Part shown: positions 21,706-33,430 of the stretch, one piece after another
How positions within the stretch are numbered: position 1 is the first letter of the stretch
How the letters are laid out: every line of letters begins with the position of its first letter
Origin: Paramyrothecium sp. XJ0827
Lineage: Eukaryota > Ascomycota > Sordariomycetes > Hypocreales > Stachybotryaceae
Assembly: GCA_020881915.1 (NCBI GenBank)
Contig: JAJFPB010000006.1
Location: forward strand, 1,922,001 to 1,986,000
DNA: 64,000 nt
Direction: 5' to 3'
Position numbers and translations under genes: made by a program
Notes under the pieces: model-generated
The model's input: only the letters and a program-made list of their open reading frames with translations
Databases searched by the model: none
What the model was told of the DNA's origin: nothing

Positions 21706-24700
21706 TCAATCCTCACGTTCCTCGACCTTGACCCTCTTTCGAGATAGCTCAGAACTTTCAGAGGCCTGGCGCTTTTGACCTCGCTCAAATGACGGAGATG
21801 GCTGGGACCTGTTGACAGCGGGTGATGCGGTCAGCAGTCGCGCGCCATCGCTTTCGTCCAGACTGGGCTCCGATTTGATGTCGGCCAGGTCGCCGCTTGG
21901 ACGAACTGCCGAGTCCGGCAGAAGATGGGCGATACCAGCCCAACAGGCTTCCCATTCAGCAATCTCTCCCGCAATAGTAGACTTGAAACTCTCCAGTTCC
22001 AGCCGCGACAGTAACGCCTCAGCCCGCGCTGCCTCATTGTAACAAAGCCTCTCGGCAATGTCGTTGTTAAACGTCGCAAGAGATTCTGCTAACTCATTGT
22101 CGAGCTTCTCGTGCTGTTTCGACAAGTCCTCAAGCTCCTCCCTCATACTCTCCGCAATCTTGTTGCTGACGTTTTGGAAAATCGTTTCTTGCATTTCCGT
22201 GGCTCGTCGTTGCATGACCTCTTGCATCCTGTGATACGTGCCGCGGCCTGGTGAAGTTCCAGAGTTAGCAAGTCCTCAAGAACAAAGAAGGAATAGAATG
22301 GAGCTAACCAGTGATCATTTGCGCTTCAGAGTAGGTAGTGCTCATCTCCTGGCACAAGAACGATCGTGAGCGAAGTCTCACCGCAGCCATGGCAGCTCGA
22401 TACTCGCCGAGGACTTTCTCCACTCGTGATCGGTAGTCCTGAAAGACATTGAGGTGCCTCCGCGCGTCTTCTTGATAAGCAGTTATGAAAAACTGTGGTA
22501 AGCTCGATGATTCTGTGATACGGCCCATGTGAAGCCCCATCAATTCATCAAGCCCTTGAAGGCACTGTACCAGAAGCTTAGGTAGCTTCTTATGAAAGGC
22601 TTTGGTCCAGGCATCAACGTATGGCACCTAAAAATACGTGTAACTTGAAGTAGGTCAGCAAAGCGGAAAACCCCGAGTTCAAAAACACCCACATTCTAGC
22701 CTGCCAATCATGATCCCGCCGTCCGACCTTGGTCCTAGATCGGAAGGTAGCCCCCCAGCGTCGAATCATTGCACGGTAAGTCGCCCAATGTAACTTGTCG
22801 CCGAAATCATCCATTGTAAACTTCTCGACAAGAGAAACAAACCCTCTCGCAAGTTTCTCATTGTTTGAATCCCAGTCTACACGACGATTTGGTGGTAGGT
22901 TTGCAAGCAATGATTGCAACTTGGCCTGGGACTGTCTCAAGTCCTTTGATGAAAAGTCAGTCAAACGTAATGGTGGTTGGGAAAGGTGCAAAACTTACAT
23001 TTGCAAAACTATCTTGATAGACTTTCAACGTAGCCTTGATTCTGGGAAGCTCCTCCTCAGGGAGCTGCTTTCGCTGGACACTACTTCCAAAGCGAACCCA
23101 ACCATCGATCGAGTCAAACATAACTTGACTACGACGAATCAAGCGGTCTGCGTGTTTCTCGCGCTTTGTCAGAGAGCCTTGTATCAGCCATTCCTCCAAT
23201 GGCTTGAATCCTGTCGCCACATTGTCCTCAAACCCAGCCATGCGTTGCCCTACGGCATAGCGTCTCTGGGCTAGGCTGCTCACTGGGAAGACATCTAAAT
23301 TAGTCGTGACCTTCGGTTGGTCTGCGTTGCGGAAAGAGTTGCGAATCATGTCAAAATGCTCTTGAAACTTCATCTTGCTGTCATGACTGCGAGCGTCGAT
23401 GCATGCACGTAGACACTTGGTGTTGATCGACCAGAGCTCACGCTCGAGAGGCTCGCGGATGCTAAGAAGAGTTTCAAGCGTTGCGTTCTCCAAGTCCATG
23501 CTTAGCTCGTCTTCACCATCACTGGCACTATCATCATCCTCGAAATTGTTCTGATGAAAGTCGCCTCGGATTTGGTTAATCCGTGAAGTGAGGCGTTGGC
23601 AGTCTTTCGACACCACGTCGTACCTCCTCTTCAGGGCTGGGAGGTCGTCAGAGATCTCCTCCGGGTTCCATTCACTCTCCACAAAGGAGACCCAGTCCAA
23701 CAAATCCACCTTGGTGATTACCACGCAGAGGTTTTCGGTCTTGCCATCAGCATCCATGTCGAGGATCTGATCCTCCTTCAGGAGATCCATGGCCGTCCTG
23801 TTGTCGGCGGCTCGATCTCCAGGAGTCACTACCATGAGCTGATCGAGCTTCTGATAGTACGAGTGTGCTACCTTGGAACGTGATTCCAAGGCGTCCATTT
23901 CTCCAGGTAGGTCCACAAGTGTGATTCCGTGTCGAAGCACATTGTCGACATTCAGGTAAAAATCGACAACTTCAACAAGGGGCCAGAGCAGCTGAGTTTT
24001 CTGTCTGCCACCGCCAACGAAAGGCTTGACGAGTTTCAGAAACTGGGATGCCCTGCCGTGGTGAACTTCTTGGGTGCGAGAGGCGGTGGGTGCACCAAAG
24101 TCGAAGAACCTTCGACTTCCCTTGCATTGAGTGGTGATGTCGGCAGCACGGCCTTCCAAACCAAGCTTGCGAATTTCATCCAGATCCAAACCGGACCATC
24201 CATGAATCAACTCCAACTGCGCGTGGAAACGGGCTACGTCTCCGCGGTGGACACTGTCGTGGGCTTCGGCATCAGACGAGCTTGCCTCGAAAGCCTCCAA
24301 GTCTTGGAAGAAGACTTTCAGTTCTTTGTCCACCACCTCTTTGCTCTTGAATCGAGCAACTGCGCGAAATTTCTTGCTTGGGTCGCTCGTGTTGTGGTAG
24401 CGGAAACAGCAAACGGCAGCAGTGCAAGCGCCAGCTTGACTGGCCGGGGCGATGTCTGAAGTGGGATGCAGCAAGGCGTTGAGCAGCGATGTTTTGCCAA
24501 GACCAGTGTCCCCTCCGACACCGACAAGGTATTCAAAACTGTCGTGTTGTTGCTCGATTTCCACTAGTGAGGGTTTAGACGATGATGAAATTGTTGCTAC
24601 AAGATATCAGTGCTTACCGAGTTTCGCATTCCACTCCTCCAAGGCCAGGCCAGAAGTTTGAACATCAGCCTCCTTGAATTTTGTTCGAATGTTGCGTAGC

Positions 24701-24915
24701 CTAGTGAGAGCTTGTTGAAGTGCCTTTTCCTTGGCATTGACTTGATCGACAGCATCTTGAGGAGATTCCTTTTCGGGGGCCTCGACAATTTGGGAGTTTG
24801 TGGGAGCGAGAGGAGACGTGTTTCTGAATGGCAAGGTTCTTTCATCATTCGTGGCGGCTGAGGATTCCGCGGTGATCCGATTCTGTATCGAGTTTTCTCC
24901 TGGAGGAGGCGCCAT
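21706..24915 (-). CDS. Large dynamin/SLIP-GC-like GTPase, 992 aa
   Basis: Exons on the minus strand: 24915-24618, 24563-22999, 22943-22689, 22627-22309, 22247-21706; all phases agree. The N-terminus has a coiled-coil-prone segment. The GTPase domain starts at about residue 110: P-loop GDTGLGKT (to about residue 124), an ACTAAV switch-like segment, DLPGE (G3) and ITKVD (G4). The body is a long helical region with an acidic insert (EDDDSASDGEDE). The last 180 residues are coiled coil, then a basic KRQAS...RKRVKVEE stretch that could be a nuclear signal. Layout and motifs resemble the fungal P-loop GTPases related to vertebrate nuclear GTPase SLIP-GC. Role unknown. The third intron donor (GTGTTT) was chosen for phase and is the least certain border. 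Confidence 0.85.
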
Positions 24916-27059
24916 TTCCGCCTCTTATTTGATCACAACAGGAGTCGGAGAGTCAGATTCTGGCGTGATTTGGCAAACTGCAACACAACAGGGGTCAGTA
25001 CATTGCTCAGCTTGGGCGGGCGATGACGATGACGTACAAGTCTTGGTGTAGAGTCGGTGTTTACAATTCAGTAGATGTGTAGAAGCAATAGCACCAAGGG
25101 AATTGGTGGTTTGGGGAAAAAGGACGACAGACAGGAGAACAACAAGTAGTCAAACGGAGTAGGAATGGTGAGCACAGCACCACATGGATGATAAGCGTCA
25201 GCGCAAAGCATCAGGTTGCTCAAGAAACCTGACCACTCCAGGTAGCAGAGAATGTCGAAAGATCAATAGCGACCTCAAAATGGGACCTGCAAATGGCGTG
25301 CTTGGGTTTTGACAGCATGTGCAGCCACGGGATGTCGGCGGCTGGTGGGCGGGGGATGAGGTCAGGAAAAGGCAGCAAGAGGTGAAGTTGGGGAGATGAA
25401 GTGAATGTGAGGTGGTTTCTGATGGGGGCATTCAGGTAAGGCAAGGTAAGGTACCTGCTACCCTAAGGTACGTTGAAAAATGGGTAAGCAGCTGTCGCCA
25501 GCCGCTCCGCAGAATTAAGTGTTGACACCTACCGACGGAGTGACACTGTCGAGGCAGAATACCGACGAGACGGCTGTCACCGACTACTTACCTGTTCCTC
25601 TGGTTGCTGCTCGACACGAGCTAAGGTGAACTAGCATTCAGGGCTGTCTTTATTCATGCATTGAGATTTTGAAGTAAATAGAGGGCGACAATTATCCAAA
25701 TGTAGAATGTCCATCTCGTCGACAGTCAATTCTTCCATCCCAGCCTCGATGCATGTGCCGCGTTCATAGATTGCCTCTGCCTCACTTGCCTTCACATACG
25801 ACCATAGCCACAAGAAAGCATGGGATCCCGTCCGCTCTCCCTTAATTAAACTTGTGAGCGGCAGATTAGTAGTTGGGTCGGTGACGACCAGCGAACACCG
25901 GCTGTTGTATGTTTTGCGTCATTTTTTTTCGTCAGTTTTATTTTTTTTCCTATTTACGTTTTTCCCTGCTTTTCGCCGTGACAGCTCCGTGGTTTTGTGT
26001 CCCCGACACTCTTCTGTTGTAGTGTTTCGAGCTTGGGCGTGCTCGAACTGACGCTGAGTTCGAATGACTCCTCGTGAGGACGGGAGAAAGAAGCTTAGCC
26101 GAAGCGTGAGGCAACGATTCAGCAGGGTTTTTTGTCGACTATTGTGATATGCTTTTACATGGGGTGGATAGCACAATCACGTCGCTGCCCTCGTCGCGCT
26201 CGGAAGCTGTTTGTATGGGACGGATGATGGGGTCGCTGTCGCAACTCTTCTTGGTTCCCGGCGGCTCGCTTGACATGGGCCATGGAAGGGAGGCAGGGGT
26301 CCGACGATGGCAGTACGACTAATGACTGCAAGTTAGCTTGATGGTCGATAATTGCAAGGCTATACTCAATAATAGTTTCCTTCTCGTGAGATAGGTCGCC
26401 AATGTTGCCCGGTATTGAAGTGTCATCTGACCCTTCGGATTCAGGTTTGCAGTCACCAGGGCACAGAGAGTCCGTTGCTCTTTATGGCTCTGGCCTCGAT
26501 CAGGACCTTTCCCGACAGAAATGTATCTTACTGGTCGGTGATCTTTCTGCATCTCGACCGCAGCAGCACGACGTGGATGCCCAGCTGCTTCATGGTCAGC
26601 CAAAGTCCGTAAGAGAAAACAGGTGCACCTCCGTGGGGTATCATCGCGCAAAATGGCTGCAAACGCTCGTGGCTGGCACAAGGCAGGCAAAGGCAGAGGC
26701 GACAGAAGAGAGCGGAGATACGAGGGGACGAAAGAACGAGACGTGAATGATCGAACAGTTGGCAACGGGAGGGTTTATTCGGCCAAAGGTGCCTGGAGGC
26801 GCGCGTCCCTTTTACGATGTCGTTGCGACGGGTAGCTGCAGTAGCTGAGGCATCTAAGGCAAGGAAAACGCGATGGGCCAAGGAGCAGCTGTCGGAGGTT
26901 CAGCAAACGGGGAGCCTGTTTGTCCGACAGGCTTCGACAGCAGACACCATCACATTCATCATTGCGATTGAAACCGACAGATCAGATCGTAAACATAAGG
27001 TATGTAATATGTACAGAGCTTTTGTCTTGCAAGAACAGTCACGGTCTGCTGAACTTCAC
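24916..27059. other. Gene-free spacer
   Basis: About 2.1 kb. Open frames at 25198-25444, 26319-26765 (minus) and 26402-26746 (plus) overlap one another and show no domain. T-rich runs at about 25921-25950. The left end is the promoter side of the GTPase. Nothing else seen. Confidence 0.45.
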
Positions 27060-28296
27060 TCAAAGCTCATCCTTCACATCCTTCACGGCTTCCTTCGCCT
27101 TTCCCGCCGCACTCACTCCCCTCTTCACCATGCTGGTGATGATCTCGAAGGCAACCTGGGCAGCCGCCAAAGAAGTGCTCTCGCCCGCATCGTCGTAAGC
27201 AGGGCTCACCTCGACGATGTCGGCGCCGACAATGTTCAGGCCCTCCACGCCACGCAGGATGCGGATCATCTCCCGGGTCGTCCAGCCGCCAGGCTCGGGG
27301 GTGCCCGTCGCAGGGGCCATGCCGGGGTCGATGACATCGATGTCGACGGATAGATAGACGGGCCGCTCGGTGCCGAGCTGTGTCATGATCCTCTCGATGA
27401 CCGTCTTGACGCCGACGTCGTCGATGTCGTCTGCGGGAATGCGATACCATCCCTGCTGCGTGTCGTCATCGTAATCGGTAAAGTCGCCGCCCGACAGACG
27501 GGTGCGCAGGCCCGCGTGAACAGAGCCGTTTGCGATGAGACCCTCCGTGCCGGCCAGCCAAAAGACGCTGCCGTGGTTGAAGAAGCTCTGGGCGAATTCC
27601 TCGTTGGAGTCGACCCAAGCAGACGGGTACTTGCCGGGATGCCAGGTGTCGAGATGGGCATCGAAGTGCAGCACGGTGACGGGCTCGCCATATCGCTCCT
27701 TCAGCGCTCGCAGGGCCGGCAACGCGACGCTGTGGTCGCCACCGAGCGTCACCAGGCGGGAGTGGCCGCGGTAGTGGGCGGCAGGCGTGGGAGCCGTCCG
27801 CTTGCCCAGCTCGACGTACGCCTCGCTCAGCTGTCGCAGGGCAAGGGTGTTGTCGAACGGCGACACAGGGATGTCGCCGCAGTCAACGATGCGGGCCCAC
27901 GACGTGTACGGGTTGATGCCCGCGCGCTGGTTGAAGCTGCGGAAGGAGATTTGGCGGGCGGAGTTGGCGCGGATGGCGCGAGGGCCGAAGCGAGCGCCAG
28001 GCCGGTAGCTCACGGCGGTGTCAAACGGCGCGCCGATGATGGCGATGTCGAACTCGCCATCGGGCTCCGTGAGGCACTTGTGGTGAGGCAGGTGGGCAAA
28101 GGTAGAAATGCCGCTGAAGGACCACTACGAACCGTTAATACCGCTTCTTTGTGACGGTGATCTTGAAGCTCACATCGGTTCCCCATTTCTGCTGCAGCAT
28201 ATCAATGTCCACGGGCTCCCGATCGTGGTGTTTGCCGTGTCCGAAGACCAGTGGGGTCCCGGCGAGGAGGGCCGCAGCAATTGTGTTCACGCGCAT
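27060..28296 (-). CDS. Ureohydrolase, agmatinase/arginase family, 395 aa
   Basis: Exons 28296-28174 and 28124-27060 (intron 49 bases, GTGAGC to TTCGTAG). Ureohydrolases release urea from guanidino compounds such as agmatine or guanidinobutyrate. The metal-binding motifs are intact: GGDHS (His172), DAHLD (Asp196, His198, Asp200) and [21 protein letters not shown] and [18 protein letters not shown] are hallmarks of the agmatinase-like branch. Exon 1 encodes a hydrophobic, signal-peptide-like start ([13 protein letters not shown]), so the enzyme may enter the secretory pathway. The open frame alone suggests a start at 28013, but that loses the FAHLPH block. It stands back to back with the Zn2Cys6 gene at 29547, and their shared spacer carries GCCGGTC motifs. 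Exact substrate cannot be told from sequence. Confidence 0.92.
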
Positions 28297-28455
28297 TCTT
28301 AATGGATGCTTTGATACTTTGACATGCGCTGCTTGAGCTATCGAGTACGAGAATGAAGCTGGGATAGCTCTTTTCCCCGGTTATGAGCTTGCCGACGAGC
28401 CGACGTCGGTTGCGGAGACATCTGGGGATCCCGATCCCATTCCGTCATGTCATAC

Positions 28456-28760
28456 GTTCATTCCGGCCACCGGATGGTGGCTTTAGGGTAGCCTCGCAGA
28501 AGCTGTACATCGCTAATTGAGTAATCGAAAGTCGTGGCACATGCTTTCCCGGTAGCTTACCGGTCGAGCCGGTCCAGTGCTGGATATCAGTGAGTGGACA
28601 CCCAATGAGTAACGGCGCTGACACCGGCTAACCGGCAGGACGCCATGTATTTGGCCCATCTTTGGCCTGTGGACCAGCCATTCAAGCGTTGTGGGGAGGG
28701 CTGAACTGCACTTGATAGCGACCGGCCCAGCCATGCGACCGGCGAGTCATGCCGGTCAGA
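28456..28760. promoter_or_regulatory. Cluster of GCCGGTC/GACCGGC motifs
   Basis: Four exact 7-mers lie at 28568-28574, 28720-28726, 28737-28743 and 28751-28757. A near match ACCGGTC is at 28559-28565, and further CCGG sites are at about 28463, 28470, 28624 and 28632. The cluster is between the divergent ureohydrolase and Zn2Cys6 genes. CGG-centred sites are what Zn2Cys6 factors bind, and the same 7-mers recur upstream of the permease. Regulatory role is inferred. Confidence 0.55.
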
Positions 28761-29436
28761 GGCACAGGCACAGGCACACGGGCGCTCCGAGCGTAGCCGC
28801 AAGATAGGCCTTCGGTCGGCAGTTTGACTTTCAGAAACAGGTTGAGCAGCGGTCTGGACTCTGCTGGTCAACACGATGCAGCACCATTCTCGTGGGCTTT
28901 GGCTTGACTACGGCGGCATCAGGATCTGAGCTCTGCCTCACCATGATTGATGCAGACAATGACTCGCCTGTCAAGCCCTATCGATTGCGGGGGAAGTGGC
29001 TTGAGAGCTCGAGATGTAATCTAGAGTTATTCCAACATGGCTTCAGCGTTGCCACTCCTCAACCAATGGTTGACTGAGCGTTTATTGAAGGTCGTGACAT
29101 GCCACCTGGATGCTGAAGTTGGAATATTTACTCAAATTGGGACTTGGTAAGCCATTTATGAAAAGAACATGCGTTGAACAGTAAGTCACGGAACGTAACT
29201 GCGGTCCTGGGGAGACATGAAAATTTACTTGTCAACGTATTTTGTAACGAAGCACCTTCCATTAGTAACTCTTGATTCAATCGTTCTCGTAACAAAATAG
29301 CTCCCATGACTTACACACTAGCAGCCAGACTAAGGGAGCCCAGGCGTTCGGCTCAGACAATGTTCCATCCCTAGGTGTGGAGCCCCGGGTTTTCGAGACG
29401 CTAAAGCAAGGATAAGGACATGAGGAGCGACTCGGG

Positions 29437-29577
29437 ATGCTGCCCTCTACGTCGGAGCTGATCACTCCTCACGACCCTGCGACGGGCTCGCACCTGAACT
29501 ATCCACAACAGACATCTTCACCCTCTTCACCAGATTCGCTGTCCTCATGGTCAAGCCAGAGGAGGGACAGCCCATGA
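29437..29577 (+). promoter_or_regulatory. Upstream ORF overlapping the regulator's start
   Basis: A 46-codon frame (MLPSTSELITPHDP...) runs from the ATG at 29437 to a TGA at 29575-29577. It covers the first main-frame ATG (29547), and its stop overlaps the second main-frame ATG (29574) as ATGA. It could limit translation of the regulator or allow re-initiation at Met10. A missed upstream exon is the alternative. Confidence 0.45.
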
Positions 29578-32194
29578 ACGACGCAGTCGCCGACTCTGCG
29601 CAGCGTCGCGTGGCCAACATGAACCGGCGCCGTGCCGCCCGAGCGTTAGTAGGACCCCGGTTTCCCCACGGTCTCGTCGCCGCGACCGGGGGAAGCTCGC
29701 GATTGTCGTGATGAGATCTGACAAACTCCATGCAGATGCGACGGGTGCCGCCGGGTCAAGGAGAAGTGCGAGGGCGGCCTGCCGTGTCGGCGCTGCACCC
29801 ACCTGCACCGGCAGTGCGAGTTCTCCAGCCAGCCGGGCCGCGGCCGGGCCAGCAGCAGCGTCGTGCCCGTGCCGGGGCCCGCTGCCGCTGTGCCGGACCC
29901 CAATATGCCCCAGATGATGAGCCGCATGGCCAATATGGAGAGGCTGCTCACCCACTTTATGGGTGACGTCAAGCTGGACCCGGAAACCCTGCAGAGCCTG
30001 GCCGACTCCGTCGACAAGACGAGGGGCAGCAAGCCGGGTGTCGTGAACGAGGACGATGACGCCCTGGACAGTGCTTCGCAGTCTTCGGGCCATGTCAACG
30101 TCGACGAGGTCAGCTTCCAGCCGCTAGGGAACAATGCTACCCGTAAGTGACACGCCGTGAGGCTTGCTTTCAGTAAGCTGACATGCCAGACTACTCTGGC
30201 GAGTTCTCGCACTGGAACTTTTCCATGCGCATCAAGAACTGGATAGAGCAAACCGGTCCTCATCGGACGGTATGTATGCTCGTCACAATGAGATGACGCC
30301 TGCCTGACTTTGTACAGGACGCTCCAGATGCACCAAAAATCAAAGAGTTCTACCGGTTCGAGGAACTCCAATCACCACCGGATGCAGCAGGCCTGTCGTC
30401 CTCGTTCCCGCCCCGCCAGATCGCAGACTTCCTCACCAAGGCCTTCTTCAACCACGCGCAGAGCAACTACTTCTACGTCGACAGGACCTGGCTGAACAGG
30501 AAGATGGACGTCGTCTTCGAGAACCCGGCGTCCCTGTCGCGGCGGGACGTGCCGATGCTGTGCATCCTGTACATGGTCCTCGCCGTAGGGACGCAGTACG
30601 CCTACCTCGACTCGCCCGGGAGCAAGGCCACCGACGGGACCTACTCCGAGGACAACGTGGGGCTGATCATGTACCAGCAGGCGTGCAAGCTGCTGCCGGA
30701 CGTCATCACGATAGCGTCTCTGGAGAGCGTTCAGGCGTGCCTGCTTATCGGTCTGTATGCGCAGCCTATCGATCCCTCCGGGTTGTCGTGGACGTACTTG
30801 AATCTGGCGTCCAAGCTCGCCATCCAGAATGGTATGCATCGAAGGTATCCCGGCGAAGGCTTGGACCTAGTCATCCGGGAGACCAGGAGTCGTGTTTGGT
30901 GGACCCTCTACGTGCTTGAAAAGTGAGATCCCAGGACCACACATGTATTGCAAATGCTAACATCGGTAAGGCGTATCGGGACCTTCCACGGGCGGCCTGT
31001 GTCCATCGTGGACACTGAAGTCGATTCCGACTGGCCAGTCGAGAAGCCGGAGATATGGCCGGGTTGCCCGCCAAGCAACACGAAGCATCTCTTGGCGACA
31101 CTACACTTGAGCCGTACGCTGGGCAAGATGAGCCACGAAATGTAAGTCAAATCGCATCATCTACACTACAATGCGGTTCGATCCTGACCTGACGTTTCAT
31201 CAGTTCATTATTCAAGTTATATGACAAGCGAATCACATTCTGCGCCCTGGCGCGCCTAGTAGAGATCAAGCAGGAACTCCACCGATGGTGGCAAGACCTC
31301 CCAAGCGAGGTCTGTTGCCGCGATCCGATCTCTGATGGAGCGGTGCTGCGCGAGGCGGCCCACGTGCGGTTGGAGTTCTGCGTTGTCCGCATGTACGCCG
31401 GCCGCCTCTTCATCATGCCTCAGCGAACCTCGAAGCGCCCCGATCGACCGCCATCCTCGGTAGGCGTGACCTCGAGCCCCGAGAGCGGCACGACCCCTTC
31501 CGCAATCACATCACAAAATGCTCAACGGAGAACGGCCCTGATCGAGGACTGCATCGACGCCGCGCTGTGCATTGTCGACACGTGCAGCCTGCTGCAGAAC
31601 ACGATTGGCCTGGCGCGCGCCTCGTACACCGAGTTCAGCGCGCTGCGCGTGGCCCTCCTGGTCATCCTGTCCCAGTTTCTCGATAAGCAGACGCCCGTCG
31701 ACAAGTTCCGCCAGCCGCTGTTCGAGGGCATGGCGATGCTCAAAAGCATGTCTACGTGGGGCGCCTCAGCCCGCTTCGACGTCTCGCTGATCGAGGCCTT
31801 CGAGCATGCCATCGCCAAGATGGAGGCCCGGGAGGGCGAGCGGCCCGCGTCCTCGCGCGAGTCCGACTACGACATGTTCAAGAAGTGGGAGATGGGCCAG
31901 AACGGGAGCAAGGCTGCCGGACAGCCGGCGTCGCGAGACGACAAGGCCTTCGACCCGTCGCTGGGCATCCCCTCGCTCGTGGGCAACGCCGCGGACGCGT
32001 GGGACAGCGCGCTGCCGCGGCCGAGCGCCATGTCCCTGCCGGGAGGCCCCGGCGGGTTTGGTATGGACGGCAGCTTCGCGTCGATGCCCATGCTCGAGAG
32101 CCTCTCGGCCACGCTAGCCCACGGCTACGGCTTCCAGATGGACATGGAGGACTCGACGGGGGCCGGGCGGTCGAGCAACTGGATGGGACTGTGA
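29547..32194 (+). CDS. Zn2Cys6 transcription factor, 783 aa
   Basis: Exons 29547-29644, 29736-30142, 30190-30269, 30318-30922, 30971-31141, 31204-32194; all phases agree. The DNA-binding cluster spans the first splice: Cys34, Cys37, Cys44, Cys50, Cys53 and Cys60 (CDGCRRVKEKC then GGLPCRRC). A short coiled-coil dimerisation segment follows (NMERLLTHFM). The middle homology region (fungal_trans type, PF04082-like) runs over about residues 220-480, with IADFLTKAFFNH, GLSWTYLNLASKLAIQNGMH and ETRSRVWWTLYVLEKRIGTFHGRP as landmarks. The C-terminus is Gly/Pro/Ser-rich. It probably acts in the nucleus as an activator of a nutrient pathway. Between a ureohydrolase and a permease, it is a candidate for their regulator. 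The start could be Met10 (29574). Confidence 0.9.
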
Positions 32195-33430
32195 GATGAG
32201 ACGCTGTGTGGTTTTTTGTTCCTTGCGTGATTAGATACCCTGCTTTTGAGCGATTGTCGGGCGCACGGAACTCGAGGCACGATCGGGTCGTGGCCAGGGA
32301 TGGACCGGAGATTGGCAGGCTTGCTTGAGCCGGCACTTACACTCTCTTCAAATAACAAAGAGTAGAATAGAAGAAATGGCTTTTAAAATTCCCATAAAAA
32401 AGCCTTTAAATTTCGAACATTTAACTTATATTTTTCTACCTACTTTCAATACAATTTCATTTTTATTTCTCTGATAATTAAGTTGAATGGCAAGTTGGTC
32501 AATCTACAGGACGAATTTTTACAACCGCTTGAAGAGTCTCAATACAACTTCGGCATGTTTCCACCATGTCAATCAGCGAATGAGCAACTATGCATTGCCA
32601 TATTTAATCTCTCATGTTGATAAGCTGTATCATGACTTTCTGAGTAAAACGTCCGACCGTTCATCAGCCTTATCTCCGACTATTGAATAATTGCGATTGA
32701 GACATGTGGTTCCGTGCATGGCCGTTGATGAAGCAGCCGGTGCGATTACAACAGCGGCCTGCATTCCTTCCCACCACGTCATTTCGCTCTCGTGCACCGG
32801 CTCTGCGATTGGACGAGTCGCCGTCCCCAGGACGGTGGCCGAGGTGGCGGCAGGGCCCAGGGAGGCAAAAGCCGGTCAATGCCGGTCCACATGGCCCAGA
32901 GACCGGCTCGTGTGCCGGCGGCGCGCCACCTCGAGTCGTCCGGCCATGCGCCAATTTGCGGTTCTGGAAGCCGGTCCAGCACACCCTCCCGCCCTGAGCC
33001 CGGCACTCAATGCCATTGCTCGCCTGCCTTCCCACCAGCTAAGCTTATCATGCTAGGCGGTGGGCCCCTGGACTATCTCCCAACCATTGAACCCCACGAG
33101 GCCGAACTGTACCCCAGGTTTCAGAGGGGGGTCACTGCTCCGACTCAGGAGATACGAGATAGCGTAGCGCGCTGCGCGATGGGATAGGCCTGGGCTACAG
33201 CACGGAGAAAGCCGATTGTTTCGCAGCCGCGGTCCCGAAAACTGGAGTAGTGATTGGCGTCGACCGCCGTTGAGCTATAAGGATGCTTGGGATCCTCCAT
33301 CCATGAGCGGGTTCTGCTGCCTCTCACTCTTCTCCAACAGTCTATCAGCGACTGCAAGAGGATCAACTGCTACTCTTTGTCTTTCTTTTCCATCACTTGA
33401 GTAGCCAACGGGTCTCTCATCTCGCCCATC
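32195..33430. other. Intergenic spacer, AT-rich then motif-rich
   Basis: 32350-32500 is a sharp AT-rich island (TTTAAAATTCCCATAAAAAA-like). From about 32700 the sequence turns GC-rich and carries the GCCGGTC motif cluster, listed separately, before the permease. Frames at 32670-33187 overlap on both strands and hold no domain. Confidence 0.5.
32736..32980. promoter_or_regulatory. GCCGGTC/GACCGGC cluster upstream of permease
   Basis: Exact 7-mers at 32871-32877, 32881-32887, 32901-32907 and 32970-32976. Looser CCGG sites are at about 32737 and 32798. GCCGGTCCAG at 32970 is identical over 10 bases to the site at 28568. ATGCCGGTC at 32879 matches the one at 28749. The cluster is about 450-700 bases before the permease ATG. 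Function is inferred from this recurrence. Confidence 0.55.

Noticed and set aside
29551..30371. Minus-strand frames of 180 and 241 aa over the Zn2Cys6 gene
   Set aside because: Shadows of the spliced plus-strand gene with its clear zinc cluster.
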